Source: Cohnella faecalis (lineage in GTDB: Bacteria > Bacillota > Bacilli > Paenibacillales > Paenibacillaceae). Taken from it: 64,000 bases of DNA. Location of the stretch: assembly GCF_003570905.1 (NCBI RefSeq), contig NZ_QXJM01000063.1, positions 84,320 through 148,319 of the forward strand, in the 5' to 3' direction. The notes below the pieces were generated by a model. The model saw only the letters and a program-made list of their open reading frames with translations. It was not told the origin of the DNA and ran no database searches. A program made the position numbers and the translations under genes. Shown piece by piece: positions 9,209 to 22,802 of the stretch (positions are counted from its first letter, which is position 1; every line of letters begins with the position of its first letter).

Positions 9209-11569
9209 ATGTTTTTTGAACCGGTTCACCAGTCGGGGGCTGTCGATATCGACAAAGCCATTTCCAAGCTGAATCCACGCCAAAAGCAAGCGGCCGAGTC
9301 GGTCCAAGGGCCGCTGCTCATTATGGCGGGAGCCGGCAGCGGCAAGACTCGCGTGCTGACGCATCGCATCGCCTATATGATTGCGAAGCGGATGGCGGCG
9401 CCTTGGAGCATTCTGGCGATTACCTTTACAAATAAAGCGGCGCGGGAAATGCGCGAGCGGGTCGAGAAGCTCGTCGGCCCTTCGGCGAGCGATATTTGGG
9501 TCAGTACTTTCCACTCTATGTGCGTGCGTATTCTTCGCAAGGACATCGAGAGGATCGGCTACGGCTCCAACTTCACCATCCTCGATTCGACCGACCAACT
9601 GTCCGTCATTCGCAATGTCATGAAGGATCAGAATATCGACACGAAGAAGATCGAGCCCAAGTCCGTTCAGGCGGCGATCAGCGGGGCGAAGAACGAATTG
9701 CTGTCGCCCGAAATCTACGAGCAGCGTCAGGGAGATTACTTCCAGTCGATCGTGGCCCGCGTCTATACGCAATATCAGAAGCGGCTCAAGAGCAACAACG
9801 CGCTCGATTTTGACGATATTATTATGCTTTCCATCCGGCTGTTCAAAGAAGTTCCGGAAGTGCTCGACTATTACCAGAACAAATTCCGGTTCATCCACGT
9901 CGACGAGTACCAGGATACGAACCGCGCTCAATATATGCTCTGCCGGATGCTGGCCGACAAGCATCATAATATATGCGTCGTCGGCGACAGCGACCAGTCC
10001 ATCTATCGTTGGCGCGGCGCGGACATTACGAACATCCTGAATTTCGAGAAGGATTACCCGGAAGCGAAGACCGTCCTTCTGGAACAGAATTACCGCTCCA
10101 CCTCGAACATTCTCGAAGCCGCCAACGCGGTCATCAAGAACAATCTCGGCCGCAAAGCGAAAAATCTGTGGACCGATCAGACCGGCGGAGACAAAATCGT
10201 CGTCTATCAAGGCGATTCCGAGCATGAGGAAGGCTACTTCGTCGCCGGGGAGATTCGCAAAAACCGGGCGAACGGGCGCAAGTTCGGCGATCACGCCATT
10301 CTGTACCGCACGAACGCCCAGTCCCGGGTCGTCGAGGAAATTTTGATCAAGTCCGAAATACCGTATCAGATCGTCGGAGGCATCAAGTTCTACGACCGCA
10401 AAGAGATCAAGGACATTCTAGGCTACTTGAGGCTGATCTCCAATCCGGATGACGATATCAGCTTGAACCGGATCGTTAACGTTCCAAAGCGAGGCATCGG
10501 CGATACAACGATGGCGCGCGTACAGGAACAGGCGGGGCAGTGGGGCATCTCGATGTACCGCGCGTTGACCGAGAGCTTGCACGAGCTCGACATTCAGGCG
10601 CGCGCCAAGGCGGCGCTTGGAGAATTCCGCGATCAGGTGGCGAGCTTGACAGCTATGGTCGACTACCTTTCGGTTACCGAATTGACGGAAAAAATGCTGG
10701 AGATGACGGGCTACCGAATCGAGCTGCAGCGCGAAAAAACGTTGGAGTCCCAGTCCCGGCTCGAAAATATTGACGAGTTCCTGTCCGTTACGCAAGAGTT
10801 CGAGAAGCGCAACGATGACAAGTCGCTCGTTTCGTTTTTGACGGACTTGGCCTTGATCGCGGACATCGATTCGATGAACAGCGCCGAAGAGGAAGACGGC
10901 GGAGACGCGGTCGTACTCATGACGATGCACAGTGCCAAAGGACTGGAATTTCCCGTTGTGTTCATCGTCGGCATGGAGGAAGGCGTCTTCCCGAGCAGCA
11001 GGGCGTTCATGGACAACGAGGAGCTGGAGGAAGAACGGCGCCTCGCCTATGTAGGAATTACGCGCGCGGAGAAGAAGCTGTACCTTTCTTGCGCGAGAAT
11101 GCGTCTATTGTACGGCAGAACCAGCAGCAATGCTCCTTCGCGGTTTCTTGGGGAAATACCGGAGCAATTGAAGGAATCGAACGGCAATATGAGCGGGCGT
11201 TCCGGCTCGTTTGGCGGCTTCGCGAGCCGTGTTGGCGGAAGCGGCGGTACAAGCGGCACGGTCGGAGGCTTCGGCTCGAGAGGGACGACCGGAGGCTTCG
11301 GCGCACGCCCGAGCGCATCGGGATCGGGCATGGCACCGGCACCGGCCGCCCGCGCGTCGGTCACCCAGACGCCGGCCGTCAAACCGGCCGGCTCCGGAGA
11401 AGGGCTGACCGTCGCGGCTGGAGACAAGGTTCAGCATGCCAAGTGGGGCATCGGCACCGTTGTCGCGGTGAAGGGAACCGGCAATGACATGGAGCTTCAA
11501 ATCGCGTTTCCCGCCCCTATCGGCGTGAAACGTCTTCTTGCCGCTTTCGCACCCGTCACGAAAGTCTGA
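9209..11569 (+). CDS. pcrA: ATP-dependent 3'-5' DNA helicase PcrA (UvrD family)
   Basis: 786 residues, normal for the family. Superfamily 1 helicase needed for nucleotide excision repair, clearing RecA filaments and resolving replication-transcription conflicts. Motifs in order: LNPRQKQAAE (Q motif), GAGSGKTRVL (Walker A, about residue 35-45), FTNKAAREM (Ia), VDEYQDTN (Walker B), GDSDQSIYRWRGAD (III), EQNYRSTSNIL (IV), TMHSAKGLEFPVVF (V) and EERRLAYVGITRAEKKL (VI). A Gly/Ser-rich linker of about 75 residues precedes the C-terminal Tudor-like module VQHAKWGIGTVVAVKG, which in Bacillus PcrA contacts RNA polymerase. GGAG lies 9 bases upstream of the ATG. Followed by a terminator, so it is not co-transcribed with ligA here. 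Confidence 0.96.
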   Translation: MFFEPVHQSGAVDIDKAISKLNPRQKQAAESVQGPLLIMAGAGSGKTRVLTHRIAYMIAKRMAAPWSILAITFTNKAAREMRERVEKLVGPSASDIWVSTFHSMCVRILRKDIERIGYGSNFTILDSTDQLSVIRNVMKDQNIDTKKIEPKSVQAAISGAKNELLSPEIYEQRQGDYFQSIVARVYTQYQKRLKSNNALDFDDIIMLSIRLFKEVPEVLDYYQNKFRFIHVDEYQDTNRAQYMLCRMLADKHHNICVVGDSDQSIYRWRGADITNILNFEKDYPEAKTVLLEQNYRSTSNILEAANAVIKNNLGRKAKNLWTDQTGGDKIVVYQGDSEHEEGYFVAGEIRKNRANGRKFGDHAILYRTNAQSRVVEEILIKSEIPYQIVGGIKFYDRKEIKDILGYLRLISNPDDDISLNRIVNVPKRGIGDTTMARVQEQAGQWGISMYRALTESLHELDIQARAKAALGEFRDQVASLTAMVDYLSVTELTEKMLEMTGYRIELQREKTLESQSRLENIDEFLSVTQEFEKRNDDKSLVSFLTDLALIADIDSMNSAEEEDGGDAVVLMTMHSAKGLEFPVVFIVGMEEGVFPSSRAFMDNEELEEERRLAYVGITRAEKKLYLSCARMRLLYGRTSSNAPSRFLGEIPEQLKESNGNMSGRSGSFGGFASRVGGSGGTSGTVGGFGSRGTTGGFGARPSASGSGMAPAPAARASVTQTPAVKPAGSGEGLTVAAGDKVQHAKWGIGTVVAVKGTGNDMELQIAFPAPIGVKRLLAAFAPVTKV

Positions 11570-11586
11570 CTTCATAGATTGGATAG

Positions 11587-11635
11587 GAAGGTTGAGCGAA
11601 GGCCATTCACGCCTGCGCTCAGCCTTCTTTTATTT
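11587..11635 (+). terminator. Terminator after pcrA
   Basis: GAAGGTTGAGCG (11587-11598) pairs with CGCTCAGCCTTC (11616-11627) with one G-T wobble, followed by TTTTATTTT. Confidence 0.85.
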
Positions 11636-11660
11636 TGGACGAAATGACATGCGTAAAGCT

Positions 11661-11690
11661 TTGACAGCCTAGCAGAGTCAATGGTATATT
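11661..11690 (+). promoter_or_regulatory. Sigma-A promoter of the efflux-regulator operon
   Basis: A consensus TTGACA at 11661-11666 and TATATT at 11685-11690 with an 18-base spacer. The predicted transcription start near 11697 falls right at the first of two palindromic operators, so repressor binding would block initiation. Confidence 0.7.
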
Positions 11691-11700
11691 ATACATCTTG

Positions 11701-11746
11701 CCGGACAATTGTCCGGCCCTATTTACGCTTGGGTGGACAATTGTCC
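11701..11746. promoter_or_regulatory. Two identical palindromic operators, likely for the adjacent TetR-family regulator
   Basis: The 12-bp palindrome GGACAATTGTCC occurs at 11703-11714 (extended to a 16-bp palindrome CCGG...CCGG at 11701-11716) and again at 11735-11746. The centres are 32 bp apart, about three helical turns, so two dimers would lie on the same DNA face. It lies between the promoter and the MFS gene, as expected for autorepression by the downstream TetR protein. The assignment to that protein is inferred from position. Confidence 0.8.
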
Positions 11747-11818
11747 AAGAGTGTATAGCAACGCTTAGCGATGCTGACAATAGGAGAATAGAAGATAGTT
11801 ATCGAGGAGGGTATTATT

Positions 11819-13288
11819 TTGAATGCAGCAGGTGCAGAAACATCCGCTTCATCCCGGGATTTGAGCGGAATTAAGAGAGGGCCGATTGTCGCGGCGCTCA
11901 TTATCGGAGCGTTCGTGTCTATTTTGAATGAGACGCTATTGAATATCGCGTTTCCCGATCTTATGACGCAATTCGGCATTTCGGCCGCCAAGGTCCAGTG
12001 GCTGGCGACCTCGTACATGCTCGTCATCGGCATTCTAGTACCGATAACGGCATTGCTGCAGCAATGGTTTACGACGAGGCAAATGTTCTTGGGAGCGATG
12101 ACGCTCTTCTTGGCCGGAACGGTTATCTGTTCGGTAGCTCCCTCGTTCGAGGTGCTGCTGGTCGGCAGGGTTGTGCAAGCATTGGGAACGGGGCTTATGC
12201 TTCCCGTGCTGATGAATACCATATTGGCGATCTTTCCCCCGGAAAACCGCGGCGGAGCCATGGGGATGATCGGGCTTGTCATCATGTTCGCACCGGCGAT
12301 CGGACCGACGTTGTCGGGACTGATTATCGACTGGCAGGATTGGCGCTGGCTGTTCTATCTGATTATTCCATTGACGGTGTTTTCTATTCTGTTCGCGGCG
12401 GCTTTTCTGAAAAATGTGTCCGATTTGACGCGTCCGAAGGTCGACATTTTGTCTATTCTGCTGTCGACCATCGGTTTCGGAGGACTCGTGTACGGCTTCA
12501 GCAAGGCGGGAGAAGCGTCTTGGTCTGCTCCGGAAGTATTTTGGTGCCTGATTGCGGGCGGAGTCGGGCTGCTGCTGTTCATACTGAGACAGTTGGTTGT
12601 AAAGCAGCCGATGCTGGATTTGCGCGCGTTCAAGTACCCGATGTTCTCCCTTGTGACGGTGCTTATGCTCGTTCTCATGATGAGCTTGTTCTCCACAATG
12701 ATTTTGCTTCCGTTGTTCCTTCAGAACGCGCTGCTTATGACGGCGCTCGCGGCGGGCCTTACGCTCATGCCGGGCGGGGTCGTGAACGGTATTATGGCGC
12801 CGATCTCCGGCAAATTGTTCGATAAATTCGGTCCCCGGGTGCTGGTCATCCCCGGTCTTGCACTCGTGTGCGCAGCGACGTGGCTGTTCACTCAAATATC
12901 CGCATCCACGACGTCGGGCTACATCATTTTCGTCCATATCGTCTTGCTGATCGGAATTTCTTTGGTCATGATGCCGGCGCAGACAACGGGCTTGAACCAA
13001 TTGCCGCGTCATCTGTATCCGCATGGAACCGCGATCATGAACACGCTGCAGCAAGTGGCCGGCGCTCTTGGTACGGCCTTGTTCGTCAGCATCATGTCGT
13101 CCGGTTCAAAAAGCTATCTGAAGACGTCCGAGAATCCGACTGCGCCTGCCGAGCTGGTCAACGGCTTGGTTGCCGGAATGAAAGACGCGTTCTATATCGG
13201 GTTGTGGATCTCTCTTATCGCGCTTGTGATCGGCCTCTTCATCAAACGCGCCAAGGCTCCGCAAGATGAGGTCAAACAAGCATCATGA
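11819..13288 (+). CDS. MFS multidrug efflux transporter, DHA2 (EmrB/QacA/LmrB-like) family
   Basis: 489 residues with about 14 predicted membrane segments, the number typical of the DHA2 group of proton-driven drug exporters. The start is a TTG at 11819 preceded by GAGGAGGG. The sequence contains LNETLLNIAFPDL in helix 1, WLATSYMLVIG in helix 2, the motif LLVGRVVQALGTGLMLPV and the motif C-like region GPTLSGLIIDWQDWRWLFY. The gene is the first of a two-gene operon with a TetR-family regulator, overlapping it by 4 bases (ATGA), behind a promoter with paired operators. The substrate cannot be read from the sequence; drug or toxic-lipid export is inferred. The operon sits between pcrA and ligA, which are adjacent in many Firmicutes, suggesting insertion. 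Confidence 0.92.
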   Translation: MNAAGAETSASSRDLSGIKRGPIVAALIIGAFVSILNETLLNIAFPDLMTQFGISAAKVQWLATSYMLVIGILVPITALLQQWFTTRQMFLGAMTLFLAGTVICSVAPSFEVLLVGRVVQALGTGLMLPVLMNTILAIFPPENRGGAMGMIGLVIMFAPAIGPTLSGLIIDWQDWRWLFYLIIPLTVFSILFAAAFLKNVSDLTRPKVDILSILLSTIGFGGLVYGFSKAGEASWSAPEVFWCLIAGGVGLLLFILRQLVVKQPMLDLRAFKYPMFSLVTVLMLVLMMSLFSTMILLPLFLQNALLMTALAAGLTLMPGGVVNGIMAPISGKLFDKFGPRVLVIPGLALVCAATWLFTQISASTTSGYIIFVHIVLLIGISLVMMPAQTTGLNQLPRHLYPHGTAIMNTLQQVAGALGTALFVSIMSSGSKSYLKTSENPTAPAELVNGLVAGMKDAFYIGLWISLIALVIGLFIKRAKAPQDEVKQAS

Positions 13289-13935
13289 CCGAATCCGATT
13301 TGACGAGCAATTTCCCGCAGCAATCGGGCTTGCCCGGCGAAAAACGGACAGACGAGCTGGGCATGCGGATTTTGAAAGCCGCTCAGACGATGTTCGTCCG
13401 GGACGGAGTCGACGCCGTCAGCATGCACAAAGTGGCGAAGACGGTAGGGATCGGACAAGGCACACTGTATCGAAGGTACCCGAACAAAGGCAGCCTATGC
13501 ATGTCTTTGATGCAAACGAAGTTCGACTGTTTCGCGGAGGCTATTAACGAGTATCTTCGGGATGCCGCTAATGCAACTGTTTTCGAGCGGCTGTCAAGGG
13601 TCGTCTCGTCGTTGATCCGGTTTTCCGAGAACGATTTGGATTGGCTGAAAGCGATTCTGCAATCGGGTACGTTGAAAGATGCCAAAGCCAATATATTCGA
13701 GTCGCCTCCGTTCCTGTTCATCCGGGATACGGTGCAGCGTCTGCTCGAGGAGGCCGCCGCCAAGCGGGAGCTTGTCCCGCTTGATCCGGCGTTTGCCTCT
13801 GTGCTCATTACCTCCTCGATGACGCCGGAATTGATGTTCTATTTGTTCGATTCGGGCTATACGCCGGAGCGGATCGCGGAGCGTTACGTGGAGACCTTTT
13901 TGGCTCCTTTGTTCGCTGGTGCAGGCAGGATTTAA
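13285..13935 (+). CDS. TetR/AcrR-family transcriptional regulator
   Basis: 216 residues. The N-terminal helix-turn-helix is clear: ILKAAQTMFVRDGVDAVSMHKVAKTVGIGQGTLYRRYPNKG read in two parts at about residues 29-72, with the typical GTLYRRYPNK recognition helix. The C-terminal part is the variable ligand-binding domain. The start overlaps the stop of the MFS gene (ATGA), implying translational coupling. The natural prediction is that it represses its own operon through the GGACAATTGTCC palindromes at 11.7 kb and is released by a substrate of the pump. A terminator hairpin follows. Confidence 0.92.
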   Translation: MTESDLTSNFPQQSGLPGEKRTDELGMRILKAAQTMFVRDGVDAVSMHKVAKTVGIGQGTLYRRYPNKGSLCMSLMQTKFDCFAEAINEYLRDAANATVFERLSRVVSSLIRFSENDLDWLKAILQSGTLKDAKANIFESPPFLFIRDTVQRLLEEAAAKRELVPLDPAFASVLITSSMTPELMFYLFDSGYTPERIAERYVETFLAPLFAGAGRI

Positions 13936-13949
13936 TAGGATCGAGTATG

Positions 13950-13982
13950 GAAGCCGCCCGGGAAACCGGAGCGGCTTCTTGG
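13950..13982 (+). terminator. Hairpin after the TetR gene
   Basis: GAAGCCGC (13950-13957) pairs with GCGGCTTC (13971-13978), followed by TTGG; the T-tract is short, so termination strength is uncertain. Confidence 0.5.
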
Positions 13983-14094
13983 CATCTGAAATCGCCTTCG
14001 CCGCTCCGTTTGACACTGCTCGTCCCCCTGCAATAGACTAAGGGTTAGAGGGTTTTTCGCCCCATTTTTCAGCGGAAAAGAGGCCGATGACGGC

Positions 14095-16110
14095 ATGACG
14101 GAACCAGCAGCGCGGATGCGGGAGCTCGTATTCGAGTTGAACGCGCACAGCCACCGGTATTATACGGAGGACAGCCCGACGATCAGCGATAAGGAATACG
14201 ACGTTCTCTACGACGAATTGTCTAGTCTGGAGGCCGAGACAGGAACGGTACTTCCGGATTCTCCCACTCGCCGTGTCGGCGGCGACATTCTGAAAGGATT
14301 CGCGCCCCATCGGCATCTATCCCGGCTCTGGAGTCTGGATAAAGCGCAAAACGTGGACGATTTGAACGCATGGGCGGCGCGAGCGTCCCGCTTGATTGCG
14401 GATTACAATGCGCGCAATCCGGAGCAGCCGCTGCCTGATCCCGAGTATGCGTTGGAGTTGAAGTTTGACGGCCTGACTCTGAATCTCACCTACTCCGACG
14501 GCGAGCTGGTGCAGGCTTCCACGCGCGGCAACGGGGAAGTGGGCGAGGGCATCCTCGCGCAGCTGCGGACGATTCGTTCCGTTCCTTTGACGATCGGGTA
14601 CACCGAGGGGACGATTGAAGTGCAGGGCGAAGGCATCATGCGCCTGTCGGTGCTGGAGGAATACAACAAGACGGCGGCTGAACCGCTGAAGAATGCCCGC
14701 AACGCGGCGGCCGGCGCGTTGCGCAATCTCGATCCGCGAGTGACCTCCTCCCGCAAGCTTGATGCGTTTTTTTATAACGTGGGCTATACCGACGGTCTCG
14801 CCTTTGACAATCATCGCCAAATGACGGCGTTTTTGCGCGAGAATAGATTTCCCGTCAATCCTTACGTGCATTACTTCGGATCGATCGAGGAGTTGAGCGA
14901 GGAACTGACCCGGATCGCGGAGAGCCGAAATACGCTCGATTACTTGATCGACGGGGCTGTCGTGAAGCTCGTTGATATGCGCACGCGCGAAGCGCTCGGC
15001 TACACGGACAAGTTCCCGCGCTGGTCGGTCGCATTCAAATTCGAGGCGGAAGAAACGACGACGGTTCTAGAGTCGGTGTCCTGGGAAGTTGGACGAACGG
15101 GCAAGGTGACTCCGCTCGCCCGCGTCGAGGCCGTCGAATTGGCCGGCGTTACCGTACAAAATTGCACGCTCAACAACATAGGGGACATCGAACGGAAAAA
15201 TTTGAAGCACGCGCTGGGCACCCGGATATTCATCCGCCGCTCGAATGACGTCATACCCGAAATACTGGGCAAGGCGGACGACGAGGAAGGCGGCGAGATC
15301 GCGGTTCCGACAGCTTGCCCGGGCTGCGGCTCCCCGCTGGAAATGAAGGGCGCCCATCTGTTCTGCGTCAACAAGCTCGGCTGCAAGCCGCAAATCGTCG
15401 GCCGCATTACCCACTTCGCTTCGAGGGATTGCATGGATATCGAGACGTTCAGCGGCAAGACGGCGGAGCAGCTCTACGAGGAGCTCGGAGTTCGCGATCC
15501 GGCGGATCTCTATTCGCTTACTTTCGAAGATCTGGTGAAGCTGCAGCGCTTCGGCGAGAAGAAGGCGACGAACCTTATCGCGGCGCTGGAGAAATCGAAA
15601 TCGCGGGAGCTTTCCGCTTTCTTGAACGCGCTCGGGATTCCGAATACAGGCAAAGCGACGGCGAAGATGCTGGCCGAGCATTACGGCTCGCTGGACCCGC
15701 TTATAGCAGCGGAGGCGGAGGAGCTGACAGGGCTGCCCGATGTGGGCGGTATCGTAGCGGAGAGTATTGTGACCTTCTTCCGCGATCCCATCATGCTGAG
15801 CAGCGTCGAACGGATGCGTGCGGCGGGCGTGAAGGCGGAATCGGCGAAAGCTGCCGCCCCTGCGGACGAGAGTCACCCCTTGTTCGGCAAGACTGTCGTG
15901 CTTACCGGCACGCTGACGTTGATGGGAAGGGATGAAGCGGCGAAGCGGCTGGAAGCGCTCGGAGCCAAGGTGTCAGGCAGCGTCTCGAAGAAGACGGATC
16001 TCGTCATCGCCGGGGAGAGCGCGGGCAGTAAGCTCGCCAAGGCACGCGACCTGGGAGTCGCGGTGTTAGAGGACGAAGCGGAATTGTTGAAATTGCTCGG
16101 CATGGAGTAA
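14095..16110 (+). CDS. ligA: NAD-dependent DNA ligase LigA
   Basis: 671 residues, full length. Seals nicks during replication and repair using NAD+. Domains in order: Ia NMN-binding region (HSHRYYTEDSPTISDKEYD), adenylation domain with catalytic Lys in ELKFDGL (about residue 121-127), OB fold (SWEVGRTGKVTPLARVE), a four-Cys zinc finger (CPGCGSPLE then FCVNKLGCKP), helix-hairpin-helix repeats and a C-terminal BRCT domain (HPLFGKTVVLTGTL). The start at 14095 gives the usual N-terminus but has only a weak ribosome-binding site (GAGG about 12 bases upstream). It is normally part of the pcrB-pcrA-ligA run; here it is separated from pcrA by the efflux cassette. Confidence 0.95.
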   Translation: MTEPAARMRELVFELNAHSHRYYTEDSPTISDKEYDVLYDELSSLEAETGTVLPDSPTRRVGGDILKGFAPHRHLSRLWSLDKAQNVDDLNAWAARASRLIADYNARNPEQPLPDPEYALELKFDGLTLNLTYSDGELVQASTRGNGEVGEGILAQLRTIRSVPLTIGYTEGTIEVQGEGIMRLSVLEEYNKTAAEPLKNARNAAAGALRNLDPRVTSSRKLDAFFYNVGYTDGLAFDNHRQMTAFLRENRFPVNPYVHYFGSIEELSEELTRIAESRNTLDYLIDGAVVKLVDMRTREALGYTDKFPRWSVAFKFEAEETTTVLESVSWEVGRTGKVTPLARVEAVELAGVTVQNCTLNNIGDIERKNLKHALGTRIFIRRSNDVIPEILGKADDEEGGEIAVPTACPGCGSPLEMKGAHLFCVNKLGCKPQIVGRITHFASRDCMDIETFSGKTAEQLYEELGVRDPADLYSLTFEDLVKLQRFGEKKATNLIAALEKSKSRELSAFLNALGIPNTGKATAKMLAEHYGSLDPLIAAEAEELTGLPDVGGIVAESIVTFFRDPIMLSSVERMRAAGVKAESAKAAAPADESHPLFGKTVVLTGTLTLMGRDEAAKRLEALGAKVSGSVSKKTDLVIAGESAGSKLAKARDLGVAVLEDEAELLKLLGME

Positions 16111-16125
16111 GGGGCTATTCGCTGA

Positions 16126-16165
16126 AGAGACGGCTGTTCCGATTGCGGAATAGCCGTCTCTTTTT
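16126..16165 (+). terminator. Terminator after ligA
   Basis: A 15-bp stem, 16126-16140 with 16147-16161, followed by TTTTTG. Confidence 0.9.
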
Positions 16166-16261
16166 GTTAATTATTTTAATGATTGATTAAATACGAAAAT
16201 GATGGCATAAGAGGAATGCGCGGGGTTGAATTTCTTTTTGCTTATTATAGATACCCCTGAT

Positions 16262-16675
16262 TCAGGAAAGCTTACGCGAAACCCGGTGCCGGAACTGCTT
16301 GTATTGAAAATAGATAGTGCACCCAACGCAGTAGCCGAGCAGCGCGGCGCTTGCCGCAGCCAGCAGCATGAGAGCGGCGGAATAGCCGGCGGCTGTCCAG
16401 CCCACTAATAGAAAGAGTAAGGACACCGTTAAAAACAAGACGGCAAGCAAGTTGTTGAATCGGGTTAATTCTGCCGCTTGCGTAGGCCGATTGCTCGTTT
16501 GAAGAAATGGCTTGGCTATTCGAACGAAAAGATTCCAACGGCCGTTCGTCGCCAGTCCGACGACCTGAACAAGCCATAATGCGGCAAGCAGCCATGGCTG
16601 AAACAGGAGGGAGATCAGCACGAGTAAGACGATGCCCGTCTGGTTCGCTTTGACATATGCAAGGGGAATATTCAT
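16262..16675 (-). CDS. Small membrane protein, DUF4395-like
   Basis: 137 residues with three to four hydrophobic segments: about 15-45 (VLLVLISLLFQPWLLAALW), 75-95 and 97-120. The motif YCVGCTIYFQYK near the C-terminus and the NRWNLFVRIAKPF-like segment (here GRWNLFVRIAKP) are typical of DUF4395 proteins, which have no established function. The two Cys residues four apart within a membrane-proximal segment suggest a redox or thiol role, but that is speculation. The start ATG at 16675 has AGAGGTG upstream. It converges on ligA. Confidence 0.75.
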   Translation of the reverse strand: MNIPLAYVKANQTGIVLLVLISLLFQPWLLAALWLVQVVGLATNGRWNLFVRIAKPFLQTSNRPTQAAELTRFNNLLAVLFLTVSLLFLLVGWTAAGYSAALMLLAAASAALLGYCVGCTIYFQYKQFRHRVSRKLS

Positions 16676-16797
16676 GTTCGCACCTCTTTAGTAAGTAGTG
16701 GATCTTTTAATTCCAACTTAATCTATTGGATAAGTTGTGTCAACAAAATAACGTCTGTTTGCCCTCATTGAAAGCAGAAAGATTTCTTCGGAATCAA

Positions 16798-17575
16798 ATC
16801 ACAATTCCGGCTTGGAGTCGGGAATGCGTAGGAGTAATGAAAATTTGCACCACAATTCTTGCTCGGAGTCGGGAGTGCGTCGGAGTAGTGAAGATTTGCG
16901 TCACAATTCCGGCTCGGAGTCGGGAATGGGTTGGAGTAGTGAAGGTTTACGTCACAATTCCGGCTCGGAGTCGGTAATGCGTAGGAGTAGTGAAGATTTG
17001 CGTCACAATTCCGGCTCGGAGTCGGGAGTGCGTCGGAGTAGTGAAGATTTGCGTCACAATTCCGGCACGGAGTTGGTAATGCGTCGGAGTAGTGAAGATT
17101 TGCGTCACAATTCCGGCACGGAGTTGGTAATGCGTCGGAGTAGTGAAGATTTGCGTCACAATTCCGGCTCGGAGTCGGGAATGGGTCGGAGTAGTGAAGA
17201 TTTGCGTCACAATTCCGGCACGGAGTCGGTAATGCGTCGGAGTAGTGAAGATTTGCGTCACAATTCCGGCACGGAGTTGGTAATGCGTCGGAGTAGTGAA
17301 GATTTGCGTCACAATTCCGGCTCGGAGTCGGGAATGGGTTGGAGTAGTGAAGATTTGCGTCACATTCCGGCTCGGAGTCGGGAATGCGTAGGAGTAGTGA
17401 AGATTTGCGTCACAATTCCGGCTCGGAGTCGGGAATGCGTAGGAGTAGTGAAGATTTGCGTCACAATTCCAGCTCGGAGTCGGGAATGGGTTGGAGTAGT
17501 GAAGATTTGCGTCACAATTCCGGCTCGGAGTCGGGAATGGGTTGGAGTAGTGATGTTTTGTGTCACAACACAGGA
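16798..17575. repeat. Tandem array A: about 15 copies of a 51-bp unit
   Basis: A head-to-tail array with a 51-bp period fills most of the gap between the small membrane protein and the rRNA operon. The core of each unit reads AATTCCGGCTCGGAGTCGGG, followed by AATGCGTAGGAGTAGTGAAG and ATTTGCGTCAC. Copies differ at a few recurrent positions (CTCGG or CACGG, GTCGGGAAT or GTTGGTAAT, GCGTAGG or GCGTCGG or GGGTTGG), and the end copies are the most diverged. Because 51 is a multiple of three, both strands stay open for over 200 codons with a 17-residue repeat, but one unit (near 17,362) lacks a base, shifting the frame, and no ribosome-binding site precedes it. I treat it as a non-coding minisatellite-like array, not a gene. 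Confidence 0.95.
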
Positions 17576-17715
17576 GCACCTTATATAAAGGCTAGTAAAT
17601 CCTTAATGTAAAATATTACCTGTTGCATTGATTGTTCGAAATGTGATAAGTTATTTCTCGCCCCTCCGAGAGGAAAGGGCAAGAACGAAATGCCAAACGC
17701 AAATGAAAAAAGCGG

Positions 17716-17744
17716 TTGACATTGTCGCTCGAAGCTGATAAAGT
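17716..17744 (+). promoter_or_regulatory. rRNA operon promoter
   Basis: TTGACA (17716-17721) and TAAAGT (17739-17744) with a 17-base spacer, preceded by an A-rich stretch (AAATGAAAAAAGCGG) that could act as an UP element. About 185 bases upstream of the 16S gene. Confidence 0.6.
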
Positions 17745-17796
17745 TAACTGCTGTTGGCCCGAGAGAGCCAACGTGGAATACGAAGAGCTTCACGAT

Positions 17797-17831
17797 TGCT
17801 CCTTGAAAACTGAACATCGAGCGTAATACGG
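17797..17831 (+). other. 16S processing-stem 5' arm containing a boxA-like element
   Basis: GCTCCTTGAAAACTGA resembles the Firmicute rrn boxA antitermination element. The segment 17797-17831 is nearly perfectly complementary to 19537-19569 after the 16S gene, so the two form the stem from which 16S precursor is cut by RNase III. Confidence 0.75.
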
Positions 17832-17927
17832 ATCCCCGAAGATGAGGCTTAGGCCGAGTCGGAAGGACCAAAAAGTAAGACCAGCTTTGAAAGAGCCATC
17901 GAGGTTCTTCAATAAAGTGTAACACTT

Positions 17928-22663
<4,736 letters not shown>

Positions 22664-22690
22664 TAACAAACACAGGTAAGACGATGTTAA

Positions 22691-22784
22691 TCGCTCATTT
22701 CGTTTTCGCATCCGGTTTTCAGGGCGCAAGCCTATATAACCGCAAGTGGAGCTGTTCCTTAGGGAGCAGCTCCGCTTTTGCATA
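22691..22784 (+). terminator. 23S processing-stem 3' arm and rRNA operon terminator
   Basis: Bases 22691-22730 (ATTTCGTTTTCG then CCGGTTTTCAGGGCGCAAG) complement the 5' arm before the 23S gene. A hairpin follows, GGAGCTG (22748-22754) with CAGCTCC (22767-22773), then GCTTTTG. The transcript therefore ends right after 23S and no 5S rRNA lies in between. Confidence 0.8.
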
Positions 22785-22802
22785 TCCGAGGAGGCTTCTC
22801 GA

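Noticed and set aside
16812..17588. Open frames of 200-258 codons on both strands with 17-residue repeats
   Set aside because: They arise because the 51-bp repeat unit is divisible by three. No ribosome-binding site, no initiation context, and one unit has a one-base deletion that breaks the frame.
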